Assembly: GCA_902500785.1 (NCBI GenBank)
Contig: CABVRW010000010.1
Span: 20,541 to 84,540 of the forward strand
Length of the DNA stretch: 64,000 nucleotides
Source of the DNA: an uncultured Nitrospira sp.
Lineage (GTDB): Bacteria; Nitrospirota; Nitrospiria; Nitrospirales; Nitrospiraceae
Direction of reading: 5' to 3'
The notes beneath the pieces are model-generated. The model worked only from the letters and a program-made list of their open reading frames with translations, had not been told where the DNA came from and ran no database searches. Positions 53,353-61,905 of the stretch are shown piece after piece (the first letter of the stretch is position 1; each line of letters opens with the position of its first letter). The translations under genes were made by a program, and so were the position numbers.

Positions 53353-54237
53353 CTATCCCCTCTCTCCGCGATTCTGTTCACCATCATAGGGTCCTTCATT
53401 CGGCTGCTCGCCCTGCTGATAGAAGCGGTCCCGACCTCGCTGATGCTGTGCGCGATCACGCATGATCCGCGGATCGGTTTCTTCACGATACCGGTCACTT
53501 GACCGGGATGGCCTGTTGGCATCATCGGAATAATAGAAATCATCGGTATAGTATCGGGATGTCCCGCCGCGCTCTGCTCGACCCTGGCCGCTTCGGCCCT
53601 GCAAGGCCTGAGCGTCCCTCTGCCGGTCGCGGCTCTGGCGCTGATCCGAATAGGAAGAACCCTGGTCATCATGACGCGCTCGTTCCTGCCGCGACTGCCG
53701 GTCCACATCCAATCGCTCGGTCAATCCTAACTCTCGATTTTCCGTATACCCGTCCCAGCGTTCTCTCTTCCGTGCCAGCCCATCCTCATTCTCCTGTTCC
53801 GCGGAAGACCGTGCAGTACCACGCGCCGCTCGGTTAAAGTTCGCCACGATCATTCGCTTGATCGGCTTGACCTCGTATGGCGATAGCCAGCCGAATTCCA
53901 CCCCTTCATCCAGGACGCCGAGCGCTTTGCGGACAAGGTCCTTCGCATAACGCGACTGATTGTCTTGCAGCGCCGCCGCCGCGTCGTTCAGATATCCGAG
54001 GATCGCAGACTGCGTCCCGCCCGACGGCATATTGGTGAGGATTTGGCGATTACGCTCACGATCCAACTCTCGGGCAACGTCCAGTACCCACTGAGCGGTG
54101 ATATGCTCGTCCGCGGCAGGAGCCAACCAGGGCGCCGCTTGTGCTTCCGTAAAGTGGCCCTCTACGCTCACAAGCGCCCCGGCACAGAATAAGACCGCTC
54201 CCGCCCCCAATCTCGCACTTGTCACTCCGATGTTCAT
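53353..54237 (-). CDS. Exported hypothetical protein with Arg/Asp/Gln-rich tail
   Basis: About 294 residues. An N-terminal signal peptide (LGAGAVLFCAGALVSVEGHF) is followed by a helical part (ILTNMPSGGTQSAILGYLND, then LVRKALGVLDEGVEFGWLSP) of about 130 residues. The second half is a highly charged, low-complexity tail rich in Arg, Asp, Ser, Gln and Tyr (DQRQSRDRQRDAQALQGRSG), probably disordered. SD AGGAGGTG precedes the ATG. No family recognised. It sits between a PRC-barrel and a BON gene in the same direction. Confidence 0.7.
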   Translation of the reverse strand: MNIGVTSARLGAGAVLFCAGALVSVEGHFTEAQAAPWLAPAADEHITAQWVLDVARELDRERNRQILTNMPSGGTQSAILGYLNDAAAALQDNQSRYAKDLVRKALGVLDEGVEFGWLSPYEVKPIKRMIVANFNRAARGTARSSAEQENEDGLARKRERWDGYTENRELGLTERLDVDRQSRQERARHDDQGSSYSDQRQSRDRQRDAQALQGRSGQGRAERGGTSRYYTDDFYYSDDANRPSRSSDRYREETDPRIMRDRAQHQRGRDRFYQQGEQPNEGPYDGEQNRGERG

Positions 54238-54356
54238 CACGCACCTCCTGAAGTTTTCCGAGTTGATATGGTTTACTCACCCACTGTCTCACGCAGGACT
54301 CTCGCTCAGGCTCTGAAGCGGACGTCCTTCTGCACACGGGATGGCCGGAGGCCACG

Positions 54357-55793
54357 TCAATCAACGTCCACGGCGAGATAGTTCCGCACACTCTTGGCCC
54401 CGCCTTCGAACGCATTCTCCGTCGCCATCCGCTTTTCCAACCGGCTATCGACGATGCCGGTCAGCGTGGCAGTCCCGTCATTGACCGAAACCCGCACCTG
54501 ATCCTCATCGACAAACGGACTCCACCATAATTCGTCTTCGATATCCGCCTTGATCTCCCAATCTCTCGCCCAGGTCCAGGAATCGTGGACCGTCAGATGG
54601 TTTTTGACCGCCAATACTCCCTTTACTCGCGACGCGACGTCCTCGGCTCGCCATTTTTCGGCATAGGAGTCCACACTCCCGTACAGCAGAACCGTTCCGT
54701 CGTGCACCGTGGTTGTGAGTTGATATCGGTCGACGAGGGGGTCCATGAACAGGGCCGAACGAACATTCTTGGTCACGGTCTCATCCGAAGGCTGCTGATC
54801 CGTCCTGACCTTGAGATAGTTTTTTACGACCCTCACACCTACCGTATTATTGGCGTCCTCTTCCGCGGCCCTTTTCGCCTTGAGATTGTCCACCACCCCG
54901 CTCAGCGCTACGGCGCCGTATTTCACCGTGACAGTCGGGCTGAACGACCAGACGCGCGGATCATAGAGAAAGGCATCCTTGACGGCGCGTTTGATTTCCT
55001 CATCGCTCTTGGACGCGTATTGAGTCCGTCGCAGATGCTTCCGCGGTTCCACCTTGACTCCCTGATCCTCAACCGACTTCACCCCGAGTACATAGGCATA
55101 GGTCGCGGCCCGGGACTTTTCCAACGCGCTGCCGGCTGTTCCAGTCAACACCACAGCGCCATCCTTGACCTCGACCTTCAGCTGATTGCCAGAGAGCCAT
55201 ACGTCATTCTTAAACCGCTGTTCGATGTCAGCCTGGATCTCGTCATCGGAGCGATCCATCTTGGGATCCACCTGGAGGTTATTGCGGATGCCCTGCACGC
55301 CCTTCACATCCTTCGCGACCGATTCGGCGAGCTGGCTCTCCGCCCACGACCGCACGGTGCCTGTCAGGGTGATGATCCCTTTAGCAGCGGTCGCATTCAG
55401 TTCGAACGCGTTCGTCGCAGGATCGGCGACCAGTGCCTTGGACACATCCTGCGCGACTTCACCATCCGTTCGATCAGCGGCTCGCACTTCGAGCTTGTCG
55501 ATGACGGCCCGAACACCTTTGATGGATTGGGCCTGTTGCACGGCCCGTTCATTTGCATACAGGGATGGGACGTTTCCCGTCAGGGTCACGATTCCCTGTG
55601 CCGTCAACACATCGATCCGGTCATGCGGAATCGTGTCATCCTTGGAAAGGCTGCGTTCAACGGCCAGAGTGATTTCACTGTCCCGAGGACCGTGCGTCGC
55701 GGCCTGAACAGCTTCGATCCCCATAAAGATGGGGATCAAAATGGCGGCCGCAGCGATGACGGCTACCGAGTTTGCATACAATTTACTACGCAT
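54357..55793 (-). CDS. Exported protein with six BON domains
   Basis: Protein of 478 residues with a signal peptide (AVIAAAAILIPIFMGIEAVQA-A) followed by six BON domains (roughly 37-104, 108-176, 181-250, 262-333, 337-405, 411-478). Each has the pattern D-x-x-I/V-x-x-x-V-x-x-A-L and V-x-V-x-D-G-x-V-x-L-x-G-x-V. BON domains bind phospholipids and help keep the envelope intact under osmotic stress (OsmY, Kbp). SD AAAGGAGA precedes the ATG. Six copies in one protein is many; OsmY has two. Confidence 0.9.
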   Translation of the reverse strand: MRSKLYANSVAVIAAAAILIPIFMGIEAVQAATHGPRDSEITLAVERSLSKDDTIPHDRIDVLTAQGIVTLTGNVPSLYANERAVQQAQSIKGVRAVIDKLEVRAADRTDGEVAQDVSKALVADPATNAFELNATAAKGIITLTGTVRSWAESQLAESVAKDVKGVQGIRNNLQVDPKMDRSDDEIQADIEQRFKNDVWLSGNQLKVEVKDGAVVLTGTAGSALEKSRAATYAYVLGVKSVEDQGVKVEPRKHLRRTQYASKSDEEIKRAVKDAFLYDPRVWSFSPTVTVKYGAVALSGVVDNLKAKRAAEEDANNTVGVRVVKNYLKVRTDQQPSDETVTKNVRSALFMDPLVDRYQLTTTVHDGTVLLYGSVDSYAEKWRAEDVASRVKGVLAVKNHLTVHDSWTWARDWEIKADIEDELWWSPFVDEDQVRVSVNDGTATLTGIVDSRLEKRMATENAFEGGAKSVRNYLAVDVD

Positions 55794-55829
55794 GGAATAT
55801 CTCCTTTAGGATTGGATCGGCCGGGTCGG

Positions 55830-56288
55830 TCAAGGCATCAGCTGGACATCCTTGATTCGTTCATGGCCTTCGATCACTCGGTCTCGAGTGGTCGTTTCGA
55901 CATGAGAACGCTCGCCGTCTTCATCTCCTCCAGGCGGGAGATGAGGATTCACGATAATGTTATTCCGCAGAGCCTTGACCCCCTTTGTAGTCGACGCAAG
56001 GTTCGTCGCCAAACCCTTGGCTTCCATCGTTCGGACCATCCCGTTCAGCGTCACCATGCCGTCCTTGACCTGGACCGCCAGATTACGCCACTGAATGTCA
56101 TCTTCGAGTCGCAAACGCTTCTCGACCTTGGCCTGGATGTGATAATCCGAGGTCTGAGCTTGCCTCGCTCTGGGCTCGGAAGACTCCTCGGCCTGAATGC
56201 CAGCGGGCGCTCCCAGTACTGTGAGGACCAATGTCGCGGTTCCCGCCAGCACGAACTTCGACGCCCCGGAAACTCGCCGCTGACTCAT
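55830..56288 (-). CDS. Exported single-BON-domain protein
   Basis: Protein of 153 residues with a signal peptide (GTATLVLTVLGAPAGIQA) and one BON domain (DYHIQAKVEKRLRLEDDIQW, VQVKDGMVTLNGMVRTMEAK). A charged tail follows (GGDEDGERSHVETTTRDRVI). ATG 56288 has a purine-rich AGGTGA upstream; a TTG at 56318 is also in frame. It lies 36 bases before the six-BON gene on the same strand, so the pair is probably one transcript. Confidence 0.85.
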   Translation of the reverse strand: MSQRRVSGASKFVLAGTATLVLTVLGAPAGIQAEESSEPRARQAQTSDYHIQAKVEKRLRLEDDIQWRNLAVQVKDGMVTLNGMVRTMEAKGLATNLASTTKGVKALRNNIIVNPHLPPGGDEDGERSHVETTTRDRVIEGHERIKDVQLMP

Positions 56289-56712
56289 TTCTCGTGTCAC
56301 CTGCCACCTCCTATCCAATTCACCAGTGTTGTCCGCTCTGTCGCCTCCATGTCTCTGAACCCTACGAGTAAAAATCCTGCCGGAGAACTGGACACGTCCC
56401 TAGCGGAATGTGGCTGCAGCTTCGCTCAGAGCCCCTGTCAGTGAACCATGGCTGAACAATCCAAGCGGCCTCACACCAGTACTGGAGCGGCGAATGTCCT
56501 TGTCAGGCGGCATCGGTACAGGGGCGACAGCCGCTCCCGTGAGGGAAAGTCTGTGGCGGCAAACCCGCGATCGTCGGCCCTCCATGCCCGCTTCTGGGGT
56601 ATCTCCTAGTAGCGATCTGAGAGAGGTCGTTCCACACTCAAATGTAAATGGTGAATTTCACCCAAGGAAGACCAGATAAGATCCCTGAACGTTAGCAAGA
56701 GGAGGAGAGAAT
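56289..56712. other. Divergent intergenic region
   Basis: About 420 bases between the leftward BON genes and the rightward repeat lipoprotein. It must hold promoters for both directions. The short plus-strand frame inside (56410-56679) has no ribosome binding site and was not accepted. No clear operator palindrome was recognised. Confidence 0.5.
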
Positions 56713-57651
56713 ATGATGATGAGTACTTCCACGAGATACCAATCAATGCCACGCCGCACCCGAGGCTTATGCAACATAGTCACCGTCACCTGTGTCGGCG
56801 CGGGGCTGGCTCTGACGGCTGCTTGTAGCAGCGGGTCTCCCACCATGTCGCACGAGCAACAGGGCGACCAATCCTCATCCCACATGCGTTCGGCCAAGGC
56901 CCAACCCAAGGGGTCTTCCAATGCGCAATTCACTCCCGTCACGCGAACGGAAGGACAGGTGCTTTTATCAGGTAATCGCGTGGTGATCGGGACCGTCAAA
57001 TCGATCGAGAGCGGGCAGATCAAGGTGGCCTATGCCGATTCGTTACAGCCCAGGTTCCTCCCGCTTGAGCAAGCCAAGGAAAAGGGCATGGAGATTAAGG
57101 AGGGGGACAAGATCAAAATGGTGTTCAACGCCGAAGATCTGCTCGTGGATTTCCATCCGCTCGGGCATGTGGAGGGCCACCATCAGGTTGTCCGGGGAGT
57201 CATCGAGCAACAGATGCCTGTCGGCCAGGAGCACGTCGTCATTAAGACCGCGAACGGCGACACGGCCTCCTACCCGGTCAGACCGCTTGCTCGCAGCAAG
57301 ATGGCCTCGATGCCCGTCGGAGTGGATGCCGTGTTTTTGGCCGATGAAACCGGAAAGATCGTCGACGTGACATTCGGGAATCAGGATGCGGTGGAGCAGG
57401 CCTCGCAGGAGTATCAGCGGATGTCGAATCCGAAGTCTCCCCACAAGCAGATCAACGGCATGGTGTTCGACCCGCTCGACAACGAAAAGATCACCATCGA
57501 AACCTCGGCAGGAACCAAGTGGACATATCCTGTGCGACCATTTGTTCACGATCGGATCAGCGCGTTTAAGAAGGGAGAGAGTGTGACGCTCTTGGTCGAT
57601 AGCGATAACCACGTCATCGATGTGGCCGAGTACAACCGAGCGGCTCGGTAA
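56713..57651 (+). CDS. Lipoprotein with three internal repeats
   Basis: Unrecognised lipoprotein of 312 residues: signal ending LALTAAC, with the lipid-modified Cys at residue 38. After a Ser/His-rich linker come three related modules of about 60 residues, each of the form G-x-V-(I/F) ... (I/V)-x-(I/V)-x-(T/Y) ... D-x-V-x-x-x-V-D-V/F: starting near GTVKSIESGQIKVAY, GVIEQQM..HVVIKTANGD..YPVRPL and GMVFDPLDNEKITIETSAGT..YPVRPF. YPVRP is shared by modules 2 and 3. Small beta-barrel modules are likely. SD AGGAGGAGAG precedes the ATG. Confidence 0.75.
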   Translation: MMMSTSTRYQSMPRRTRGLCNIVTVTCVGAGLALTAACSSGSPTMSHEQQGDQSSSHMRSAKAQPKGSSNAQFTPVTRTEGQVLLSGNRVVIGTVKSIESGQIKVAYADSLQPRFLPLEQAKEKGMEIKEGDKIKMVFNAEDLLVDFHPLGHVEGHHQVVRGVIEQQMPVGQEHVVIKTANGDTASYPVRPLARSKMASMPVGVDAVFLADETGKIVDVTFGNQDAVEQASQEYQRMSNPKSPHKQINGMVFDPLDNEKITIETSAGTKWTYPVRPFVHDRISAFKKGESVTLLVDSDNHVIDVAEYNRAAR

Positions 57652-57794
57652 CTCTCGGCGGCCGAGTCCGGTACGCGGGCACCATAAGGGCCTGCGCACC
57701 GGACACTTCAGGTCATCAACAGCATCCTCATTACAAATGCTTAAGACGATTCGGCGGCGCCGAGCCGAACCGGAGCGGTCATGCCACGCTGATT

Positions 57795-58379
57795 ATGCGA
57801 CGCACGCTCATGGGCGGACCAACTCTTCCGCAAGCTGCGCTCGCGATCGTCAGAAGATTCTCATGCTGGCTCTTCGCTGTCCTGATTGTCACGCCCTCTC
57901 TCGGCCTCGGCCTGCCGTCTCGCCCTAACAGCAGCGATTCCACAGCCTCCACCGATCAGGACAATGTGATAACTGAACGCATCAACCTGGTGCACGTCTG
58001 GGTACGTCAGGGGACAGTCATTCTCTCCGGACGGGTCGGCTCTCCATTCGAGCGGAGTCGAGCCAGCGATGTCGCCTCTCAGATCGAGGGAGTCCTGGTT
58101 CTGAAGAACCGGCTCATCGATCCAACCAACTGGGACTTGGACTCTGATGTGTACGTGCGCAAACGCATCGAGAGGGCGCTCGGCAGGCACGATCGCCTCT
58201 CGGAACAGGTCGGCGTGACTGTGGCTGACGGCATAGCCACCATTCAGGGTCCTGTCCCTTGTGCCGAAGCATATCGACAGGTCAAAGAACTGGTGTTGGA
58301 AAACGATGCGTTTACGGTAGATAATCGACTACGAATCGAGACTCAGGGAGAAGCGGCCGTTCAGACCGCTCCACCCTGA
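57795..58379 (+). CDS. Exported BON-domain protein
   Basis: Protein of 194 residues with an N-terminal signal or membrane segment (CWLFAVLIVTPSLGLGL) and two BON-like domains: the first is short (ITERINLVHVWVRQGTVILS), the second fuller (VYVRKRIERALGRHDRLSEQ, VTVADGIATIQGPVPCAEA). The start is uncertain because no strong SD is seen. It is the third BON protein within 4 kb, read towards the superoxide dismutase gene. Confidence 0.8.
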   Translation: MRRTLMGGPTLPQAALAIVRRFSCWLFAVLIVTPSLGLGLPSRPNSSDSTASTDQDNVITERINLVHVWVRQGTVILSGRVGSPFERSRASDVASQIEGVLVLKNRLIDPTNWDLDSDVYVRKRIERALGRHDRLSEQVGVTVADGIATIQGPVPCAEAYRQVKELVLENDAFTVDNRLRIETQGEAAVQTAPP

Positions 58380-58423
58380 TCCGGGCGAGACTGGAAGAAC
58401 TTCGCGAAATCTCTCCTCATGAC

Positions 58424-59047
58424 TTACAGTGCCGGCACTCCCAGCTCCATCCGTTCTTCCACCATTTTCCAGTTCACATTTGAGAAGAACGCCTCGATAT
58501 AGTCCGACCGCTCCGACGGCTTGTAGTCCAACAAATACGCATGTTCCCAGACATCCATGACCAGCAGCGGGAGGAACCCGGCGATGTTCCCGTTTTCATG
58601 CAGACTGACCCAATGGTTGGACACCCTTCCATTGGCCGGATCAAGATAACAGATCGCCCATCCGACCCCGCGCATCATGCCGACGCTCGCAAAATCGGTC
58701 CTCCAGAGATCGAAGGAGCCGAAACTGTCTTTGGCAATCTCGGCGAAGGCGCCCTGTGGCTTCGGCAGCCCACCGGAGCCTCGCGTGAGGTTGCTGAAGT
58801 AATATTCATGGAGCACCATGCCGTTATATTCAAAGCCGAGTCGTCTGGTGAGTTCCGAGTAGACAGGCATCTGTTCCTGGTCGACTTTTCCGTCCTTGAT
58901 GATTTCGTAGAGTTGCGTCCGTAGCTTATTCGTCGCTTTGACATAGCCTTCATAGAGCTTGAGATGCATCTCAAGGGTTTGATCGGAAATGCCCTCTAAT
59001 CCGTGCAAATCGAACGAATGCGCCTGATGGGGTTCATACAGTTTCAT
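58424..59047 (-). CDS. Fe/Mn superoxide dismutase
   Basis: Dismutates superoxide; 207 residues, cytoplasmic (no signal peptide). The metal ligands expected for the family are seen: His in TLEMHLKLYEGYV, His in GMVLHEYYFSNL, and Asp and His in VMDVWEHAYLLDYKP. The N-terminal half is more divergent than usual: the family HHxxHHxxYV pattern is reduced to one His. Fe or Mn cannot be decided by eye. SD GAGGAGGAGA precedes the ATG. Confidence 0.92.
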   Translation of the reverse strand: MKLYEPHQAHSFDLHGLEGISDQTLEMHLKLYEGYVKATNKLRTQLYEIIKDGKVDQEQMPVYSELTRRLGFEYNGMVLHEYYFSNLTRGSGGLPKPQGAFAEIAKDSFGSFDLWRTDFASVGMMRGVGWAICYLDPANGRVSNHWVSLHENGNIAGFLPLLVMDVWEHAYLLDYKPSERSDYIEAFFSNVNWKMVEERMELGVPAL

Positions 59048-59505
59048 AGGTCTCCTCCTCTGGTAGCTGAGTAACGGAACACTTCGGGCAACACCCGGCC
59101 CTGTCCCATGTCTTCATTCCACATTTTCTGCTTCCTTCTAAGAAATGGGTCCACGAGTAAGGCCTGCTTCGGCATCGATAGGATCATTGGATCCGGTGAT
59201 GACGCCACGGCATCGCCTCACCTTTCCTCTCACTTACCTCTTTGCCTTTTGAGTAAACACTGGGCAGAACCCTGGAGCGCTTCTCTCCGTCATAGGCTAC
59301 GGTATCTCGTTCACGATCGGTCTGACAAAACCACTCGCTAGGGAATCTCCCAGCTCGACCACGAGACGATATTTGGTTACCATGAGCCGTCAGATCAGTT
59401 GCACCTTCCTGCTGTTCACCTGCGCTCTTCATCTGAACGTAGCCGCATATTCTGTCGGCTGGTACCGCGAAGGAATCCGGAAGGGGAGCGTTCCTCATTC
59501 ATGAC
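59048..59505. other. Intergenic region with a possible 40-codon leader
   Basis: About 460 bases between the divergent superoxide dismutase and nhaA genes. A frame at 59382-59504 codes for 40 residues with a hydrophobic start (CTFLLFTCALHLNVAAYSVG) and ends one base before the nhaA ATG. It lacks a good ribosome binding site, so it is reported only as a possible leader peptide. The rest holds promoters that were not resolved. Confidence 0.35.
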
Positions 59506-60873
59506 ATGAGCACTATCAGCCAGACAGCATCATCCGACCGTCAGGCGCCAATTCAAAAAGCACTGGAACCGCTCCACAGCTTCGTTCGACATGAAGCCAC
59601 AGGCGGAATCGTACTGATGCTCGCGACCGCGGTCGCACTGGGATGGGTGAATTCACCGTGGAACGCGTCGTATGACCGGCTCTGGCAAGTGCCGATCGGC
59701 ATCAGTATCGGGGAGTTTGAGCTCGAGAAGCCTCTGTTGCTCTGGATCAACGACGGGCTGATGGCCATGTTCTTTTTCGTGGTCGGGCTGGAAATCAAAC
59801 GCGAGTTCTTGGTCGGAGAACTGGCGGAGCCTCGACAGGCAATCCTCCCGATTGCCGGCGCCATCGGAGGAATGGTCGCCCCCGCCCTTTTGTACCTGGC
59901 GTTCAACCACGGAACACGGACGGGATCCGGATGGGGCATTCCCATGGCAACCGACATCGCGTTTGCCATCGGCATCATGGCGCTGCTCGGCAAGCGAGTT
60001 CCCTGGTCGTTGAAGATCTTCCTCATCAGTCTCGCGATCGTCGACGATCTGGGAGCCGTGCTCGTCATTGCCTTGTTCTATACATCCGACATCTCCGTCG
60101 GCAATTTGGTCGTCGGTTTCGGCTTCTTGGTTGCTCTCGTCGTGGCCAACCTCGCCGGCATCAAGCATCCATTGGTCTACTCGGTGTTGGGCATCGGCGG
60201 ACTGTGGCTCGCCTTTTTATTATCCGGCGTCCACGCCACGGTCGCGGGGGTCTTGGCTGCCATGACGATTCCGGCCCGTCCGCGCTTAAGCCAGTCGGAA
60301 CTGGTCCAAGAGGGCGAGCACTTTCTTGATACGATCAAGCGGTCTGATCCGGACGGAGACGGAGTACTGGCAGACCGACAGAAAGCAGAAGCTTCGCAGG
60401 CGCTCGAAACCTCTACCGCCTTGGCGCAGACACCGCTCCAGCGGTTGGAACATTCGCTTCAGCCGTGGGTGGCACTCGGGGTCATGCCGCTTTTTGCGCT
60501 GGCGAATGCCGGCGTGCTCCTTCGAGTCGATCCGACCACCATGTTCACTGAAATGGTGCCCCTAGGCATTATGGCGGGGTTACTGCTTGGAAAGCCGGGC
60601 GGAATCATGCTAGCCCTGTGGCTCTGTATCCGCACCGGCCTAGCGGAATTGCCTGGACACACCACCTGGCGTCAGGTCTTCGGAATCTCCGCGCTGGCCG
60701 GCGTCGGCTTCACCATGTCGCTCTTCATCGCGAACCTTGCGTTTCGGGAAGGAGAGGTCTTGGAGTTGGCGAAGATCAGTATCCTCTTGGCATCGCTTCT
60801 TGCCGGGCTGGGAGGCTGGGCTCTGCTAGCAAGCGCCGCCCACAATGAGGTCGAGGGAAACGACCCTGGTTGA
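59506..60873 (+). CDS. nhaA: Na+/H+ antiporter NhaA
   Basis: Inner-membrane sodium/proton antiporter of 455 residues with about twelve helices. The transport-site aspartates are D180 and D181 in LAIVDDLGAVLVIALFY, and the conserved GWGIPMATDIAFAIGIMALLG and LEHSLQPWVALGVMPLFALA are present. The cytoplasmic loop before the latter contains DPDGDGVLADRQ (281-292), an EF-hand-like calcium loop. Role: pH and sodium homeostasis, fitting a stress island. Confidence 0.96.
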   Translation: MSTISQTASSDRQAPIQKALEPLHSFVRHEATGGIVLMLATAVALGWVNSPWNASYDRLWQVPIGISIGEFELEKPLLLWINDGLMAMFFFVVGLEIKREFLVGELAEPRQAILPIAGAIGGMVAPALLYLAFNHGTRTGSGWGIPMATDIAFAIGIMALLGKRVPWSLKIFLISLAIVDDLGAVLVIALFYTSDISVGNLVVGFGFLVALVVANLAGIKHPLVYSVLGIGGLWLAFLLSGVHATVAGVLAAMTIPARPRLSQSELVQEGEHFLDTIKRSDPDGDGVLADRQKAEASQALETSTALAQTPLQRLEHSLQPWVALGVMPLFALANAGVLLRVDPTTMFTEMVPLGIMAGLLLGKPGGIMLALWLCIRTGLAELPGHTTWRQVFGISALAGVGFTMSLFIANLAFREGEVLELAKISILLASLLAGLGGWALLASAAHNEVEGNDPG

Positions 60874-60972
60874 TGGTGCTCTTGGTTCGTGGAGCGCCCG
60901 CAGCGCGTTACGACTTCCGACCAGTCGCCGACACATCCATAGCCGATTCGGGATGGGATGTCAGAGGAGGCT

Positions 60973-61239
60973 TCACGATTGGTGCGCTTCCATGTATGCC
61001 CGTAACAGCGCGTTGATTCGCGTCTGATAACCGGGCCCCTTGGCCTTGAACCAGTCCAACACCTGACGATCCAAACGGATGGTGACCGCGGTTTTCGGCT
61101 CTGGAAGCCTGAGCACCGCGCGCTTAAAAAACGTGCGGCTCTGCTCCGGAATATCGGAGGTATCGATCTCGCTGTCCTTCAGGGCGTCAATTTTTGCCCA
61201 ATTCGTTCTGGATCGCTTCTTGGTAACGTGCTTCTTCAC
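60973..61239 (-). CDS. brnA: BrnA-family antitoxin
   Basis: Antitoxin of 88 residues: a basic, charged N-terminus (HVTKKRSRTNWAKIDALKDS) and a C-terminal ribbon-helix-helix DNA-binding part (AVTIRLDRQVLDWFKAKGPG, YQTRINALLRAYM), the BrnA layout. Translation starts at GTG 61239 with GAAAGG upstream. The gene overlaps the end of brnT by 53 bases, so toxin is translated first and antitoxin second, as in other BrnTA pairs. Confidence 0.88.
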   Translation of the reverse strand: MKKHVTKKRSRTNWAKIDALKDSEIDTSDIPEQSRTFFKRAVLRLPEPKTAVTIRLDRQVLDWFKAKGPGYQTRINALLRAYMEAHQS

Positions 61240-61492
61240 GGCTGATCGCCTTTCGTGCGGAGAAGATGCGGATGACCTTGCCGCGCTCTGTAAATACAAC
61301 GGCCCTGAGTCGCCTGCGCATGAACCCGAAGCCGATCTTCCTCGATTCGCCATAGTCTTTCCGAAAATCAGGGCCGACCAGCATGGGACCATCGAAAATT
61401 TCCGGCACGTCCAGAAAATCGATGCCATGCTTGGCGATGTTCGTGGCGCGTTTCGCTTCCTCCCATTCGAACCTCACGAGGCAAGTGTACAT
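61187..61492 (-). CDS. brnT: BrnT-family ribonuclease toxin
   Basis: Toxin of 101 residues, an RNase of the RelE-like fold that stops translation. It opens with the BrnT signature RFEWEEAKRATNIAKHGIDF, followed by the typical FDGPMLVGPDFRKDYGESR, LRAVVFTERGKVIRIFSARK and AISREEARYQ. Its start codon lies inside a palindrome that probably serves as the operon operator. Confidence 0.9.
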   Translation of the reverse strand: MYTCLVRFEWEEAKRATNIAKHGIDFLDVPEIFDGPMLVGPDFRKDYGESRKIGFGFMRRRLRAVVFTERGKVIRIFSARKAISREEARYQEAIQNELGKN

Positions 61493-61507
61493 ACAGGATG
61501 TATGTAC
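61487..61507. promoter_or_regulatory. Probable BrnTA operator palindrome
   Basis: A perfect 8-base inverted repeat (GTACATAC at 61487-61494, GTATGTAC at 61500-61507) with a 5-base spacer spans the brnT start codon. Ribbon-helix-helix antitoxins bind such palindromes to repress their own operon, so autoregulation is inferred. Confidence 0.6.
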
Positions 61508-61614
61508 GTCAACGCCGGGTTTACCATGTGTATTGATCTATTCCTGGAGGTGCAATGAGCGAGGATGAGAACGGGGCTTGGCGACTGTTGCCAAGGAACA
61601 ATCGGTGGGGGCGT

Positions 61615-61905
61615 TTATTTTGAGCGAGCCGCCTCGCGCCAGCCTCGCACGGCAAAGAACAGGAAATACCCGGCGACGAGGAACGCGATCGCGCCCAGCA
61701 ACCAGCCCTCCCAGGGATGACGTTGCCACCCGGGAGCATCGACCCAATTCAAGACGGCGCTTGCCCCAAGAGCAGCCATGCAGGTCCCAAAGAGGACCGC
61801 AAGCCAGGGTCGTCCCATCATCCATCGCTGAAACAGATCCCGATTGTGCCGTTGGGCAGCCAGGTCATACCGGCTGGCTTTGATGTAGCGATCAGCAGCG
61901 CCCAT
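61615..61905 (-). CDS. Small two-helix membrane protein
   Basis: Protein of 96 residues with a hydrophilic N-terminus (DRYIKASRYDLAAQRHNRDL) and two membrane helices (WLAVLFGTCMAALGASAVL and GWLLGAIAFLVAGYFLFFAV), ending in a basic tail. A strong SD (GAGGAGGGG) precedes the ATG, so the gene is likely real. No family is recognised. Confidence 0.65.
   Translation of the reverse strand: MGAADRYIKASRYDLAAQRHNRDLFQRWMMGRPWLAVLFGTCMAALGASAVLNWVDAPGWQRHPWEGWLLGAIAFLVAGYFLFFAVRGWREAARSK

Noticed and set aside
54585..56444. Plus-strand frame of 619 codons
   Set aside because: Antisense to two clear BON-domain genes that have signal peptides, SD sites and domain matches.
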